A stretch of 64,000 nucleotides of DNA from contig PCDI01000001.1 of assembly GCA_002778195.1 (NCBI GenBank), forward strand, positions 1,996,939-2,060,938, given 5' to 3'. The position numbers and the translations under genes are program-made. Positions 22,592 through 34,058 of this stretch are shown here, piece after piece. Source of the DNA: Raffaelea ambrosiae. Its lineage: Eukaryota; Ascomycota; Sordariomycetes; Ophiostomatales; Ophiostomataceae. Positions within the stretch are counted from its first letter, which is position 1, and every line of letters starts with the position of its first letter. The notes beneath the pieces are model-generated. The model ran no database searches. It saw only the letters and a program-made list of their open reading frames with translations, and had not been told where the DNA came from.

Positions 22592-24383
22592 ATGGAAGCT
22601 TCTTCACAGCACTCCGCCCCGGCGGAAAAGAATGCCGTCGTCGTCAGCTCTGATGCGTCGAGCTCCGACCCCGACAACAATACGACTGTGGTTCACGGTC
22701 ACCGTGTACGCCAGGCCGGCAAGATCGACGTGTTGATCCAGGGGGTGGCCCTCTTCACAGATGGATACAACATCCAGATCATTGGTTACATGAACTCCGT
22801 CCTGGCAAAACTGTTCGTGCTCGCTCCAGTCATGGCATAATTGGAGAGTGCGGATGTCTGACCTCCCATTGTCCACCCCCAGGTACCCCAAGCAGATGAC
22901 ATCTGCCGTGAAGACTCGGCTGTCCAACTCTATTCTCGTTGGTGACGTCGTCGGCATGTTGCTGTTCGGCTTCTGCATCGATCGTTTCGGGCGCAAGATC
23001 GGCATCATCATGACGACGTTCTTTCTTGTTCTGGTAAGACACGACAGATATTGAAGGAGTATACCGTGTATGGATAACAACACTGATATGCTGCAGGGTA
23101 TTGTCATTGCTACCGCCTCTCATGGCAAAACGGTGGAGGGTATGCTGTGGATGATGGTCATCGGTCGCGGTGTTGCTGGCGTTGGAGCGGGTATGTATAA
23201 CATCCGTCACCAACTAGGTTTCGTCTGCTCACACGATCACAGGTGGCGAATATGCTGTCTGCACAGCTCAGTCTCTGGAATGCGCCGATAGTAACGAAGC
23301 TATGCGCAAACACCGGGGCTTGCTGGTTGCCGTTGCCACGAACGCCGCCATCATTTCAGGCTTCGTCGGCTCCAGTATCGTGTCACTGATTGTCATCGCT
23401 GCCTACAACAGCCAACCGAGTGACGGCATCTGGCGAATCTGCTTTGGCATTGGCATCTTTGTGAGTAAAACCGGCTCATATGAATGTGCTGGCCATATGC
23501 GACCCAATGTTCTAACCAACCACCTCTGCCATGTTCAGCTTCCTCTGTCGATTTTCTTCTTCCGCTTGCGCTTCGTCGATTCTACCCAGTACCAACGGCA
23601 TGCCATACGTCACGAAGTCCCGTATCGTCTGGCCATCCGGTACTACTGGAAGCCTCTGATCGGGTGCTGCGGTGCCTGGTTTCTGTACGACTTTGTGGTC
23701 TATCCGTTCAACCTCCTGGCCCCGTCCTTGGTTTCTGGGTTCTCCGCCCACCAAACACTCCTGCAATCCGTCGGCTGGTCGGCGCTTGTGAACGCCTTTG
23801 CTCTGCCCGGCGCTTTCATCGGCGCGCTTCTCATGGACCGCATCGGCCGTCGGCAGACCTATGCACTGGGCTGGGCCATTGTCTGCGTGTTTGGTTTCGC
23901 CATAGGCGGCTCCATGATCCAGCTGAACAATGTGTTCCCCCTGTTTGTCACACTATACGGCCTGTTTCAGACATTCCTCTCCGTTGGCCCCGGAGACTGC
24001 AACTTTCTGGTCTCCAGCGAGTCGTTCCCCACGCCGCTGCGTGGCCACTTTCTCGGATTTGCAGCTGCCGTGGGCAAGGCTGGCGCGGCCATCGGCACGA
24101 CGGTGCTCAGCAATGCCCTGGCCTCCTTTGACGACAAGCTCAAGGGCCAGCAGGTGGTGTTTTTGATCGGCAGCGCCATCTCGGTTGTTGGCACTCTGGT
24201 CGTGTGGTTCCTGATCCCCAATGTAAGTGCCCACCAAGAAAGCACGCGCCACTCATCTGTCAAGGGCGAGACTGACAAGCCTTTTCTTAGCACCCGAAAA
24301 ATCTCGAAGACGAAGATGTCCGGTTCAGGGACTATCTCGAATCGCAGGGTTACGATACTTCTAGTATGGGGCTGAAGGCTTAA
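22592..24383 (+). CDS. GIT1: MFS glycerophosphodiester/glycerophosphoinositol permease (GIT1 type)
   Basis: Six exons: 22592-22812, 22883-23033, 23097-23190, 23243-23460, 23539-24222 and 24291-24383, giving 486 residues with consistent phases. The spliced protein has 12 predicted helices and the MFS loop motif DRFGRKIG, with GRGVAGVGAGGEYAV and, in the second half, MDRIGRRQTYALG. Blocks typical of the phosphate:H+ symporter/GIT1 branch include FTDGYNIQIIGYMNSVL, DSNEAMRKHRGLLVA and YYWKPLIGCCGAWFLYDFVV. GIT1 imports glycerophosphoinositol and glycerophosphocholine, induced by phosphate or inositol shortage. The neighbouring PhoD-like phosphatase and the CACGTG site fit that role. Confidence 0.9.
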
Positions 24384-25515
24384 TTTCTTTAAGATTGACA
24401 CCGTTAGTCCAATAGCCACGCTGCCCAGACTTGCTGTGGCCAAGAGCCAAGGGATAATGACACACCTTCTCCAAATCCACACGTGATGTCAAAACGCACT
24501 GCTCAGAGAGCGTTGCAGCTAGAAATTGGCTTTGGTCAAAGCGTTCAGGGGCTGTGTTGTTTGCCGTGCACTTTTCCCGTCTTCCCCGGATCCAAGAAAC
24601 AAAGTTTATTGCCCCCGACGCGTTTTGCCAAATTGCATACAGCTGTTGGTTGCCATGCGCCGTCCAGACACGTCCTCCCGGCTACACAACGCCTTCTCAA
24701 ATACGGGACATACCACTTACTTTATGTAGTTGCCTGTTTGCAGGGGTGAAGAAAGAGTAAGCGGTCTTTACACCTTCATTCGGTAACCTGGGCGAGCATG
24801 CAAGCTGGCCACGTTGACTAGGACGGTCCAGAATCGCGGCAAGGTCCACTGCCTAATATGAGAAGGGAGCACATGGTTGTTGACTGGCTGCGATGCCTCC
24901 CAATTGAGGGGCAGAAGGATTTTCGCGCGATAATGCTGCACGTTTGACCGCCTCATTGAATATTCCACGTCTACCAGCAACTGCTACGGCTGAACTCGTA
25001 TATGTCTTTCTTCTCCCAACATCGCCTGGTTCGTCATGATCTCCCGAGTGATGATGACTATGCTGGACATCCAGTCTTGGCCACCCGTACCGGCTCTACG
25101 GAAATGCAGAGAGTTTAAAATGAAAAATAAATGAAAGCAGTGGCCTGACGCGTCCGCAGAGTGTGTTCGTGTGACGGGCTGTGCACATATTCATGTCAGA
25201 AAACGGCGCCTGTTGACTGTGCCGCAGAAGGCGTCGGTCCTAATGATGATGGATTTGAGGTCTCGGAGAAAAACACCGCAACGAGCAGGTAAGAGGCGTA
25301 GAATGTGGCCGCTTCATACCAGCCGTCTCAAATTAAGCTTCATGCATCTCTGATTTGAACGCCGCCCCCCTTCTCTTAGCTCTGTCTCATGCTGTTCTAC
25401 AAAATCAACACAATCCCCGTATCTGACTGTGTGATATTTGGTCTTCATGGCCATCCATTCGTTTATTCACTCTTGATTGCTTCCCGTACCTTGCAGCAGG
25501 CCCTGATCCAGCAAG
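24384..25515. other. 1.1-kb intergenic region
   Basis: Only short ORFs occur; no domain, RNA fold or repeat is recognised. The last part is presumably the promoter of the GH55 gene. Confidence 0.3.
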
Positions 25516-28500
25516 ATGCATCATCACTCGTTTCTGTCGATCTTTATTTTTTCTTTTCTTTTCCTGAGTCCAGTGCTGTCGCACAACCCGCAGGATGAGA
25601 CAGTCGTTGTTTGGGTGACAGAAACGGTCACTACATGCCCGACGCCACATCCGCCTCCTGCTTGTTTTGTTACAACATCTACTACTACGACTACAGCTAC
25701 AACAACAATTACCTCGCCAGAAAATCCAGGTAGCTCTGGGTCAACAGGCAGTCCATCCAAGCCAGCTGGCTCTCATAGTGAATCCATACCACCTTCAAGC
25801 TCTGTTTTTACATCGTCACATGCAAGCTCCATGCCGATAGTGTCGTCAGTTTCCAATCCAAGCCCGTCGAGCTCGCAATCGGGAACATCTAGCGGGTCGT
25901 CAACCAGTACTATCAATCAAAGCACTCCTTCTTCAACAGTCACAAAGTCTTCGACTACGCCGACATCACCAATGCCATCCACGACAGTGTCTAGTAGTGG
26001 TTCAAGTCACACCACATCTACATCTGTGGCAGAGACAACATCCACCGAAAAGTCGACAGGCACTCAGAGCACCACTAGAAGCGCCACTCACCCTGCCGTC
26101 CCATCAGAAAGCTCGACTACACCCCAGTCGTCAAGTTCGCTGCCCAGTACTACTATCTATGCATCACACACATCTTCGACTGGTACCTCCTTCACCCCGA
26201 CTACGATTACGCCAAGTGCCTCTTCACCTTCTCCGACAATTCCCGTCACATCGCCCGGCACAACACAGACGGGAAGCAGCACTATCAGCAGCAGCACTGC
26301 ACAGAACAGTTCGTCGTCCAGTAGCCGGCCAAGTAGTACCGCAACTGAAACATCGGAGACATCAGCCACAAACCCACCGACTACTTCAGAATCATCCTCG
26401 TCGAGTCCAAGTAGCCATATATCTCCCACTTCAACTTATAGCTCGACTTCCAGCACGTCAGAACCGAGCTCACAGCCCACTGCACCTTCCACCTCGCAGA
26501 GTATCTCACCAACAAGAACAAGCAGCACAACCCCAACATCAGAGACGAGCCTGCCATCAACAGCGACATCCTCGTCACCAACATCGCCCACGCCGACGTC
26601 GTCCAAGGTAACCTCTTCCTCAACTAGTCCTTCTGCGTCAGCCACCTGTGGTGGATACTTTTTGGAAAAGATCAAACACCAGGGCCTTGCCCCATATGCT
26701 GGCAGCAATGACTATGTTGTGTTCCGGAACGTCAAAGATTTCGGTGCCGTTGGTGACGGCGTGCATGATGATACAGAGGCCATCAACAGAGCCATATCGA
26801 GATTGAACAAGTCTCCCGATTCGGGCGGTCGCTGTGAACCGGGCAAGTGCAAATCCACGACGAAAACGCCAGCCGTCGTGTACTTTCCGGGGGGCACGTA
26901 TCTTGTCTCGGAAGCGATTATAGATGACTACTTCACCCAGCTGATCGGCGACCCGAACTGCATGCCCACCATCAAAGTTGCCCCCAACTTCAGAGGCCCG
27001 TATGTCATTGACGGAGATAGCTACCACGCCTGGCAGTCGGTGTCCATCTTCTGGCGCCAAGTCCGCAACTTTGTCATCGACATGACCGGCGTGTCTCCGG
27101 ACAAGGTGCTCACGGGAGTGCACTGGCCCACTGGCCAAGCTACCTCGCTGCAGAACATCGTCTTCCACATGTCCAGCGCAGCGAACACCCGCCACCAGGG
27201 CGTCTACTCGGAAGATGGCTCGGGCGGGTTCCTGGGCGACTTGACCTTCAATGGCGGCGAGAATGGCTTGAACTTTGGCAACCAGCAATACACGATGCGC
27301 AACCTCGTGTTCAACGGCTGCAAGACGGCCATCCGGCAGATCTGGGACTGGACGTGGACGTACAAGAGCCTGCACATCAACAACTGCAGCGTCGGCCTCG
27401 ATCTGTCCGCGGGAGCACCCGGCAAGGTGGGTGTGGCTGCCGTCGTCGTCGTCGACAGCGTCTTCAACAACGTGGAAACGGCCATTGTGACGGGGCGCGC
27501 GGCCGGCAACGAGCCCGTCGGGGCCGGGCAGCTGGTTCTGGAGTGGGTCGAGTTCTACAACGTCCAAAATGCCATCAAGGACTCCAACGGCAATGTCGTT
27601 GAGGGTCCTGTGAGCGCTTTCGCTTTCTATGCGTCCGGACTGGCGTACCACGCGAAGCAACGGCTCGACATCCATGCCTCTTCCGAATCGGCCGGCACGC
27701 ACGACAGCAATCTGCTGGGCGCAAACGGGCGATACTACGAGCGTTCCAAGCCACAGTACGGGGAGTTGCCGATCTCGGCCTTCTTGAGCGTGCGGGACTT
27801 GGGTGCGAAGGGCGACGGCGTCACCGACGATACGGCCGCTGTGCAAAAGGCTATTGACGAGGCATCCCGGCAGAACAAGGTGCTCTTCGTCGACTACGGC
27901 CTGTATGTGGTCACGGACACCATTCGTGTTCCATCCGGAGCACGCATTGTCGGGGAGGGCTATCCCGTCATCCTGTCTGCGGGGAGTCGGTTCAACGACA
28001 TCGACAGCCCGGTGGTGGTGATGAAGGTCGGAGGCGGCGGCGGCGACGAGAACGCGGGCACGACGGAGCTCAGCGACTTGATCGTGTCCACAAGGGGTGC
28101 ACAGGCCGGTGCGGTGCTGATCGAGTGGAACGTGGCCGGGACCGCGGCCCGCCGCCACGGGATGTGGGATGTGCACACGCGCATTGGCGGCTTTGCGGGC
28201 TCCCAGCTGCAGCTGAGCGATTGTCCGCTGCAGGCGAAGAATGTGGTGACCAGCAGCAGCCTCAACAAGAACTGTGTGGCTGCGTATATGAGTCTGCACA
28301 TCACGCCGCAGGCCAGCTTCGCCTACATGGAGAACGTGTGGTTCTGGGTGGCGGACCACGACATCGAGGACCAGGACCTGACCATGATCACCGTCTATGC
28401 CGGACGGGGTGTGCTGATCGAGGGCAGCAGCATCCTGCTCAACGGCCCGGCGTCCGAGCACCACGTGCTCTACCAGTTCCATCTCCACAACGCCCGCAAT

Positions 28501-28896
28501 GTGGCCATGGGCCTGATCCAGACCGAGACCGCGTACTACCAGCCGAATCCAGACGCCACCATCCCCTTCTCCCCGAACAAGGCGCTCGCGGACCCGGTCA
28601 TGCAGCCCGGCCAGCTCGGCTGGGGCGCGCTGTATTCGGGCCACACCGAGCGCGTGGTGGTGTACGGCGCCGGCCACTACAGCTTCTTCAACAACAACGC
28701 GCAGACGTGCGGTACGACGGGCTGCCAGAAGAGCATTGTGCGCATCGAGGACCCGGCCAAGGTGCTCATCTACGGGCTGGCCACGACGGGGACGACATAC
28801 ATGATCGACGAGGGCGGCGCCACGTTTGCCAATGCGTCGGCCCCCGAGAGTCTGGCGAGCATCATGGGCACCATGGCCATCTACACGAACCAGTGA
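25516..28896 (+). CDS. Secreted GH55 exo-beta-1,3-glucanase with long Ser/Thr-rich region
   Basis: Single exon, 1126 residues. A signal peptide (MHHHSFLSIFIFSFLFLSPVLS) is followed by a Ser/Thr-rich region at roughly residues 50-375, expected to be heavily O-glycosylated. The catalytic part begins near residue 377 (CGGYFLEKIKHQGL). It has the two pectate-lyase-like beta-helix entry motifs diagnostic of GH55: FGAVGDGVHDDTEAIN (about residue 410) and LGAKGDGVTDDTAAVQ (about 762). The NQQYTMRNLVFNGC block lies between them and the YSGHTERVVVYGAG block near the end. GH55 enzymes release glucose or laminaribiose from beta-1,3-glucan, in wall remodelling or mycoparasitism. The long Ser/Thr region ahead of the enzyme suggests wall or surface attachment. 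GC content rises sharply in the catalytic half. Confidence 0.95.
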   Translation: MHHHSFLSIFIFSFLFLSPVLSHNPQDETVVVWVTETVTTCPTPHPPPACFVTTSTTTTTATTTITSPENPGSSGSTGSPSKPAGSHSESIPPSSSVFTSSHASSMPIVSSVSNPSPSSSQSGTSSGSSTSTINQSTPSSTVTKSSTTPTSPMPSTTVSSSGSSHTTSTSVAETTSTEKSTGTQSTTRSATHPAVPSESSTTPQSSSSLPSTTIYASHTSSTGTSFTPTTITPSASSPSPTIPVTSPGTTQTGSSTISSSTAQNSSSSSSRPSSTATETSETSATNPPTTSESSSSSPSSHISPTSTYSSTSSTSEPSSQPTAPSTSQSISPTRTSSTTPTSETSLPSTATSSSPTSPTPTSSKVTSSSTSPSASATCGGYFLEKIKHQGLAPYAGSNDYVVFRNVKDFGAVGDGVHDDTEAINRAISRLNKSPDSGGRCEPGKCKSTTKTPAVVYFPGGTYLVSEAIIDDYFTQLIGDPNCMPTIKVAPNFRGPYVIDGDSYHAWQSVSIFWRQVRNFVIDMTGVSPDKVLTGVHWPTGQATSLQNIVFHMSSAANTRHQGVYSEDGSGGFLGDLTFNGGENGLNFGNQQYTMRNLVFNGCKTAIRQIWDWTWTYKSLHINNCSVGLDLSAGAPGKVGVAAVVVVDSVFNNVETAIVTGRAAGNEPVGAGQLVLEWVEFYNVQNAIKDSNGNVVEGPVSAFAFYASGLAYHAKQRLDIHASSESAGTHDSNLLGANGRYYERSKPQYGELPISAFLSVRDLGAKGDGVTDDTAAVQKAIDEASRQNKVLFVDYGLYVVTDTIRVPSGARIVGEGYPVILSAGSRFNDIDSPVVVMKVGGGGGDENAGTTELSDLIVSTRGAQAGAVLIEWNVAGTAARRHGMWDVHTRIGGFAGSQLQLSDCPLQAKNVVTSSSLNKNCVAAYMSLHITPQASFAYMENVWFWVADHDIEDQDLTMITVYAGRGVLIEGSSILLNGPASEHHVLYQFHLHNARNVAMGLIQTETAYYQPNPDATIPFSPNKALADPVMQPGQLGWGALYSGHTERVVVYGAGHYSFFNNNAQTCGTTGCQKSIVRIEDPAKVLIYGLATTGTTYMIDEGGATFANASAPESLASIMGTMAIYTNQ

Positions 28897-31531
28897 AGGA
28901 GAAGCCGAGGTTGGGGAAGAAAAAAAAACAAGAAAAAAGCCCGACACATGGCTGTTTACTGTTAATAAGCTTTGAGAAATTGTTCATTTCGGTGTACATA
29001 GTTTTTGTTGGGTTCGTATCGAATCCATGAGTAGGCCAAGAGACCTTGATTTTGGCCGATAGTTGGCTGAAGATTAGTGGCTGCTGAATGGTCAACAAAC
29101 CGGTGTAGCTGGTGCTTTCGGTGCTTCTTTCTCGCGCGCAGAATATTTCTTTCCTTGTCGTATTCCAAGGGGAGGGCGGGCCGCCGAAGAAAGGGGAAAT
29201 GGGGGCATCCCATCAGGCACAGCCCATCCGCGATTCCGCCATACCGACACGATGACAGGGGATGCTGCTCGCACGCTCTGTGAGCCGTGCTGACAGGGTC
29301 TTGCCATGAGAGCGACCCGAATGACTGTTGGCGGGATTGCCGAGGCGAAAAAAAAAGAAGAAAAGAAAAAAAACAAGAAAAAAAAAGAAAAAAAACAAGA
29401 AAAAAAAAAAAACAAGAAGCCAGCCGCGGTATGACGGGTTCTCTCCGAACGGTAGTCTGAAACACCGTTTTTTTTTTTCTTCTTTTCTTTTTCTCTTCTT
29501 CATTTCCTTTTCAATGATTTTCTCTTCAACCGCTGCAGGACTCTCCTGCAGGGTGCTGTGCTTTCTTCTTGGTCAGTGCTGTCTAGTGCTGTCTCTCCAG
29601 CAGCCGACGACTTCTCTTCTATGCGGCCTGAAGGAATACACAAAATACGCAGAGAGGAGACTCGTCTGTACAAAAAAGGTGGCCATATCGGATTTCTATA
29701 CCCGACGCCATTGCGCGCCAATGACTCGCCTCCCTGTCGATGGGCAACAATATATACCAGGCTGGCCTGGACGCTAAGTCTGAATAGGGCGTGTCAAACG
29801 CAGCCTCTTCGTAATGTTTTCCCCAGACTGGTGAGCGACAGGGCGGAGGACAATGGGAGACAAGGGCCCTCCCTCTCTCTCCACTGATGGGCTCCATGTC
29901 CCCACCCTGGGGTGTCAAGTCTCATTGCCGCCACAGTGACAGTCATGCTAAAATGTCTGGGGAGCCAATGCGGGAGGAGAGTGGAGGCAAGGTCGCATCG
30001 GTGGGACGGCAAGGATGATAGAAAAATAAAGGGGCCGAAGACGCCTTGCAAGCCCCATAGGCTGAGCCATGGCATGGGCTGAAGTAGCGTCGTGCGGAGA
30101 AGAACAAAAAAAATATAATAAAAATAAAATAAAAAGAAAAAAAGAATGAAAAGTCTGGGAAGGAAGAATCTTGGGCCACACCCTGTCCGACCCCGACACC
30201 CCGTCCACAACGTGTGTTGCTCGCCCGAGTTTGTATCTCGTGTGGCGTGTCTCTGCTGCAGGGGAACCAATGCAAGATGACAGGACACGCGGCTAGAATG
30301 GTCTGTCTATCATGCACAACTCACCCGTCGCCCCCTCCACACGGTTCGTTGGGCTGGCTTTCAACGAAACACCACCAGGCCGGGCTTACCATAGCGATGG
30401 CCATTAGTTTCGGTAGCGGAAGCGGTCACCGGCACACGCCTTTCACATCTGGACACAAGGAGACCAGATGTCTTACTCATACGAGGTAGACCAGTCTTTG
30501 TCCATGCAGGCCATGCTCGCGCTACGAGACAAAGGGGCCGCTTCTTTCATTTTGCGGGGCCGGTCTGGCTCGGTGCCGTCTCGTTGTCTCCGCCGTGTCC
30601 TGCATATGGCTGTCTTCTGGCCTTGCGTGAGCTAGTCCACTACGGGATTTGCACCCTGGTCGTTTGTCTGCCTGTCCGCCACACAACAAGAGGCAGTGGT
30701 AGCGGCGTGCCGAGACAGGTCTCAACAACGGCCGCAGAAAGTACTATTGCAAGTACTGCCTTGCCTCGTGTATCCGGATGTCGTCCCGAGAGAGGAGAGA
30801 AAGACAAGAATAGGCAAAGCGAGCCAAGACTGCGACGGGCCCTTGCCTCCTTTGGTCCCCGGTCCTCGGTTTTCTACCTGTTTTAAATGACCTGTTCCTC
30901 GCATAGACGTGGCCTCCCGCTGCCACCCTGCTCCCCTTTCTGCGTCGTTGGACCCTTTCCGACATCTCGTCCATGTCCACAGACACCACGGACAATAAGC
31001 TCGCTGCACCCTGTATCAGGACAGAACAAAACAAGGGGGGGCGCAAACCCATGCATGGCTACCCTGCAAGGGCTCGGATGACAGCTTCCTTCTTTCTCTG
31101 GCGATACGTGAGCCCGTTCCAGGCACCTGGACGTGGCATCTTGAAGAGACGAGTCTTCCTTCCCTCTCTGTTTCTGCGTCTATTGCGTCGCAATACTACA
31201 CCGCTGTAGATTGGCGTTGCCATCGGCAGCCACGGCCACATTCAGGTGGGAGCAGAAACCTACACGTCCCGGGGTCGCAACCCGAGGCGAGGTGGATGAC
31301 CCAGGCTTTTTGGCGTAGTGATTTGCATTCTCGGCCCTGGGTCGGTTCCCATATATTGTGGATTGGCCTCCATTTGTTCCATTTTTGTTTCCCTTGCCTT
31401 TCTCCAGTTCTCTTCGTTTTCACGTCGTCGGCTACATCTGCGATCTTCCCCCTCCGGTGATTCTATTCAGCAGAAAGGAACAGTAGCATTTGGTCCCCGC
31501 TCATCACCTGGTCCTTTGTCACAAGCCTGCC
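28897..31531. other. 2.6-kb intergenic region with purine/pyrimidine tracts
   Basis: No supportable gene is seen. An A/G-only tract with an AAAAACAAG-like repeat lies at 29347-29417, and a T/C-only tract at 29468-29512. An AT-rich patch lies at 30105-30150. The end is presumably the promoter of the Pth11-like gene. Confidence 0.35.
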
Positions 31532-33361
31532 ATGGCGGCCGACGATCTCGGACGGGCGCTGGTGATAGCGTCCGTGGTGCTGATATGCCTCGACACGGTT
31601 GCCGTCCTGATGCGCTTATGGGTGCGCTTTGGGATTCTGCGCGGCCTTGGAGTGGACGACGGTAAGACGCAGCCACATTCTTTCCCCCTCCGCATACCCG
31701 TCCCGCGGCATGGAAGCGAGGGCATCCTGGCTTCTTTCGTCCGAACCAGGAAACAGTTTGCTGACAGACGGACCTGCCACAGCTCTCATCGTCTTTAGCT
31801 GGGTAAGCGGCAGCACACAGACTTGTTCGGCCATGCAGCATTGGTCCCCGCACATGTATCTAATTCGCTGGTCCAGCTCTTTGCCATGGGAATATGCTCC
31901 GCCACCATTGCTGGTAAGAGGCACATGACATCCCGGGCAAGGAACACACATCTGACAGACCATCCATTGCAGCCTCGTACTACGGTCTCGGGAAGCACCT
32001 AGACGTCGTACCTACGGAGGACCTATCGACATTTGCCAAAGTACGTGGCCCCTACCCATTTTTGTCGCAGACACGCCTGCTAATAGCGCTGGATACAGCT
32101 GATCATCATCTGCTCGACAACGTTCAGCTGGGGTGTCGAAGGGGCCAAGGCATCCTTTGCGGTGCTGTACCTTCGCATCCTCCAAGGACCCAAGCTTGCT
32201 GTCTTGAACAAGCTGCTGATTGCGTTTGTTGCGTGCCAGGCCGTCGAGGAGACACTGGTTGTTGCGCTCCAGTGTCGACCAGTGGCCAAGGCATGGGAGT
32301 CGTCCATTCCTGGTCACTGCTATTCTTTGGCGCCCATGTGGTGGGCCACCGTACGTTCCCTCAGATGCACCACGGCCCAGCCTACCTATGACCGCGCAGA
32401 CGCTAACAAATGCCTGCTTTAGTTTGTGTTCAACCTCACTACCGACTTGATTCTCTTCATCCAGCCCATCCCGTCCATGTGGAAGCTGCAGCTGCCCGTA
32501 GCGAAACGGGTCGGCCTCATATGCATGTTGTCACTCGGCCTCCTGTAAGCACATTCCCGTGCATCCCGTTTTGGCGACATCCCGATCTAACATGCCTGCA
32601 GGGTCTGTATTATTTCCATCATTCGCATTTACAACTCTACGCACATTGGACAAGACAGCACATGTAAGAGACCTCCCCCCCCCCCAACCGCCTCCCATAG
32701 TTGCGTGCTGACAAGGATAGATGAACTCGCGCAACCCATGATCTGGTCCGAGGTCGAGATCAGCGCCCTCATTCTGTGTTCTTGCATCCCGTCCATGCGC
32801 CAGGTGATCCAGCAAATTCCATGGCTCAACCGTCTCATGGGCTTGTCCTCGGCCAAGGACTCGCGCACCTACTACGCTCGCACGGGCAGCAAACAGACCG
32901 GAGGCGCCTCGCTTGCCCTGCACAGTCACAACGGGCAAAACGACCAGTTCAACAAGAAAACTAGAGGGTCCCTGGCCGGACGGAGTCCGCATCGATCGCA
33001 CCAGTTCGGCATGATCAGCCGAGCCGAGCACGTCGAAGTGTCTCACGGCGACAACGACATCCCGCTGTCCAACATGGAGCACAACCGAACGTCGAGCAAG
33101 AGCGGCAGCACGGACGAGATCTTCCCGTATCACAAGGGCGCTGACAGAAACAAGGCGACGGGCATTGTGGTGACGCACGACATCAAGCACGATGTCGAGG
33201 TGCAGGCAGACCAGCGGACGATGTATACGGACACGTCGTCGCGGGACGAAGACGCAACGACGCCGCCAACCGCGACCTACGACATTGAAGGGGGATTGAG
33301 GCCCATGGTACGGAGGCCTAGCCTCACCAGGATAGCGGGCGGCCAGCGACGAGACTTGTAA
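31532..33361 (+). CDS. Pth11-like/rhodopsin-domain seven-TM membrane protein
   Basis: Eight exons are needed: 31532-31661, 31783-31802, 31877-31913, 31973-32040, 32099-32350, 32423-32544, 32602-32663 and 32721-33361, giving 443 residues in consistent phase. Two exons are only 20 and 37 bases. The spliced protein has seven hydrophobic helices, starting LGRALVIASVVLICLDTVAV. It carries blocks of the fungal rhodopsin-like integral membrane family: MRLWVRFGI, SYYGLGKHLDVV, FSWGVEGAKASFAVLYLRIL, FVFNLTTDLILFIQPIP and EISALILCSCIPSMRQ. The tail of about 180 residues is hydrophilic, Ser/His/Asp-rich and cytosolic. Members include the Magnaporthe surface-sensing protein Pth11 and many orphan GPCR-like proteins. 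This one lacks an obvious N-terminal CFEM domain. Ligand and signalling partner are unknown. Confidence 0.88.
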
Positions 33362-34058
33362 GATGGGAGACGGACCAAAAGAAGATACAGCGAGCGTGAT
33401 TTTAGTATACATACACACAGCGAACTGCCATGCAACTTTGACCAAAACATGGAACCATTGCACTGTCTGCGAGAGGACTTTCGCGTGTCGAGTCCTGGAT
33501 TGTTGTGCAAGGAGACACCAGCTTGCAGCGGGTTCTTTTTTGACAGTGAACATCAAAGGAGCCCCTTGCCAAGTCTCGAGGACCATTTCCGAATGCAGAT
33601 GAATTGACCTGGCACCCACTTGCCCTGGCACCAGTTGCCCTCCTGTGACTGGTGGCCGGCGACAGAAGAGACACAGATAAGATCGGTCGCCTTGGGCGGC
33701 TTGGGGGAGCCGCTAGGGCACGCATATGCCGCCATTGGCCGATGAATGGGGGGGCCTGCCCGCCGGCGGATTAGAGAAGTGTAGGGGGCTTGGCCCGATT
33801 CAAGCCAGCGAAGATAAGCTGTTTGCCACGCGACCAAGCCCGACGGCGACGGCCGGCAAAGGTGTCTGCGGGGCCTGCTCTGCTGCAGGGCATGGGCAGT
33901 CCATTCCTGCTGGCATAATTGGCTGGATGCGGCAAGCCTCGGGCGTGCTGGGGGGATGCTTCGGATGCTTCTCCCCGTTCCGCGTCTCTTACATGTAGGA
34001 TCGGTACAGCGCGCGCCTCGTCGGATTCTGTTGCGCCCTGCCCCCCCCCCAGCAGACA
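33362..34058 (+). promoter_or_regulatory. Upstream region of the amidohydrolase gene with two GATA sites
   Basis: Two AGATAAG elements at 33675-33681 and 33812-33818 match the HGATAR site of AreA/NIT2 nitrogen regulators. They lie about 250-390 bases before the start. No other gene is seen in this spacer. Confidence 0.4.

Noticed and set aside
26638..28947. 769-codon ORF antisense to the GH55 gene
   Set aside because: It is the complement of a GC-rich, codon-biased gene with clear GH55 motifs; the antisense product shows no domain.
31255..31300. Hairpin-like GGGGTCGCAACCC segment considered as part of a tRNA
   Set aside because: The stem is interrupted and no other tRNA arms are found on either strand.
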